A program made the position numbers and the translations under genes. Below, in pieces: positions 63,721 through 64,000 of a stretch of 64,000 nt of DNA (its first letter is position 1; every line of letters starts with the position of its first letter). This DNA comes from Planctomycetaceae bacterium (lineage in GTDB: Bacteria > Planctomycetota > Phycisphaerae > UBA1845 > UTPLA1): positions 38,463-102,462 of the forward strand of contig WYBU01000122.1 of assembly GCA_011525745.1 (NCBI GenBank), read 5' to 3'. The notes beneath the pieces were generated by a model. The model saw only the letters and a program-made list of their open reading frames with translations, made no database searches and was not told the DNA's origin.

Positions 63721-64000
63721 GTCGAATGGAGCACAGCCGCCCTCGGCTGTGACGAATGGAGCACAGCCGCCCTCGGCTGTGTCGAATGGAGCACAGCCGC
63801 CCCCGGCTGTGAAGAATGGGGCGCAGCCGCCCCCGGCTGTGTCGAATGGAGCACAGCCGCCCCCGGCTGTGTCGAATGGACCACAGCCGCCCTCGGCTGT
63901 GTCGAATGGAGCACAGCCGCCCTCGGCTGTGTCGAATGGAGCACAGCCGCCCCCGGCTGTGAAGAATGGGGCGCAGCCGCCCCCGGCTGTGTCGAATGGA
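63721..64000. repeat. 30-bp tandem hairpin array running off the window
   Basis: Nine full units start at 63721, 63751, 63781, 63811, 63841, 63871, 63901, 63931 and 63961, and a tenth is cut by the edge. Each has arms ACAGCCG and CGGCTGT around CCCC or CCTC; the 63811 and 63961 units are GCAGCCG variants. Variants repeat every five units (150 bp), e.g. 63811 and 63961. A half unit lies at about 63702-63720. No spacers. Confidence 0.92.

Overview
The window is about 65% GC and gene-dense. It looks like a chromosomal piece of a Planctomycetota bacterium, most likely near the Phycisphaerae. Evidence: one PEP-CTERM protein (36514-37167), two secreted proteins ending in dockerin-like calcium-loop repeats (13806-14888, 16028-17593), a pseudopilin of the type expanded in planctomycetes (26422-27282), a secreted protein with a planctomycete-style CxxxxCH haem-like motif (6586-7851), and heavy intergenic hairpin repeats. 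lpxA, bamA and kdsD imply a Gram-negative envelope with lipid A and probably Kdo. I saw no rRNA, tRNA, CRISPR array, prophage, transposase or replication origin. The genus cannot be fixed from the window alone.

Layout. 1-13.5 kb: a GT-C glycosyltransferase and an RND metal-efflux pump, a divergent MoaD-like/Asp-box propeller pair, a haem-motif secreted protein, thpR, a methyltransferase, a UbiB-family kinase and a second GT-C enzyme. 13.8-21.7 kb: dockerin proteins, a crotonase, a lone pilT, a TPR protein and a DinB protein. 22-31 kb: serA, an orphan ABC ATPase, a pyrophosphate-type phosphofructokinase, a pseudopilin, a YugP-like protease, an orphan MacB-like permease and murQ. 32-38 kb: def, mtnA, a PHP phosphoesterase, lpxA, the PEP-CTERM protein and a nucleotidyltransferase pair. 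38-48 kb: a HEAT-like protein, a universal stress protein, a third GT-C enzyme, lipA-tmk-holB, a Tat-exported flavoprotein, tatD and an EamA transporter. 48.5-55.6 kb: a complete mrpA-G Na+/H+ antiporter operon followed by a two-domain universal stress protein. 55.7-64 kb: kdsD with a YkgJ protein, bamA, rlmN, a large secreted protein and a tandem-repeat array running off the end.

Most transcription units are one to three genes long and unrelated neighbours are common. The clear functional clusters are mrpA-G, moaD-like/propeller, lipA-tmk-holB and ykgJ-kdsD. Several spacers carry good sigma70-type promoters (TTGNNN, 16-17 bp, TANNNT); some -10 boxes lie so close to the start codon that leaderless mRNAs are likely.

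The most distinctive feature is the intergenic repeat landscape: 49-bp hairpin units in tandem, a 367-369 bp composite element duplicated in tandem, GTAGGGTCCGC and TGATCC(G/A)AGCC families, an element found at three convergent gene junctions, and a 30-bp array with a 150-bp higher-order period. At three genes (serA, the PHP gene, mrpA) the stop codon is formed by the first bases of a repeat copy. I found no convincing new defence or biosynthetic system; the repeats and the MoaD-like/propeller pair are the best leads.
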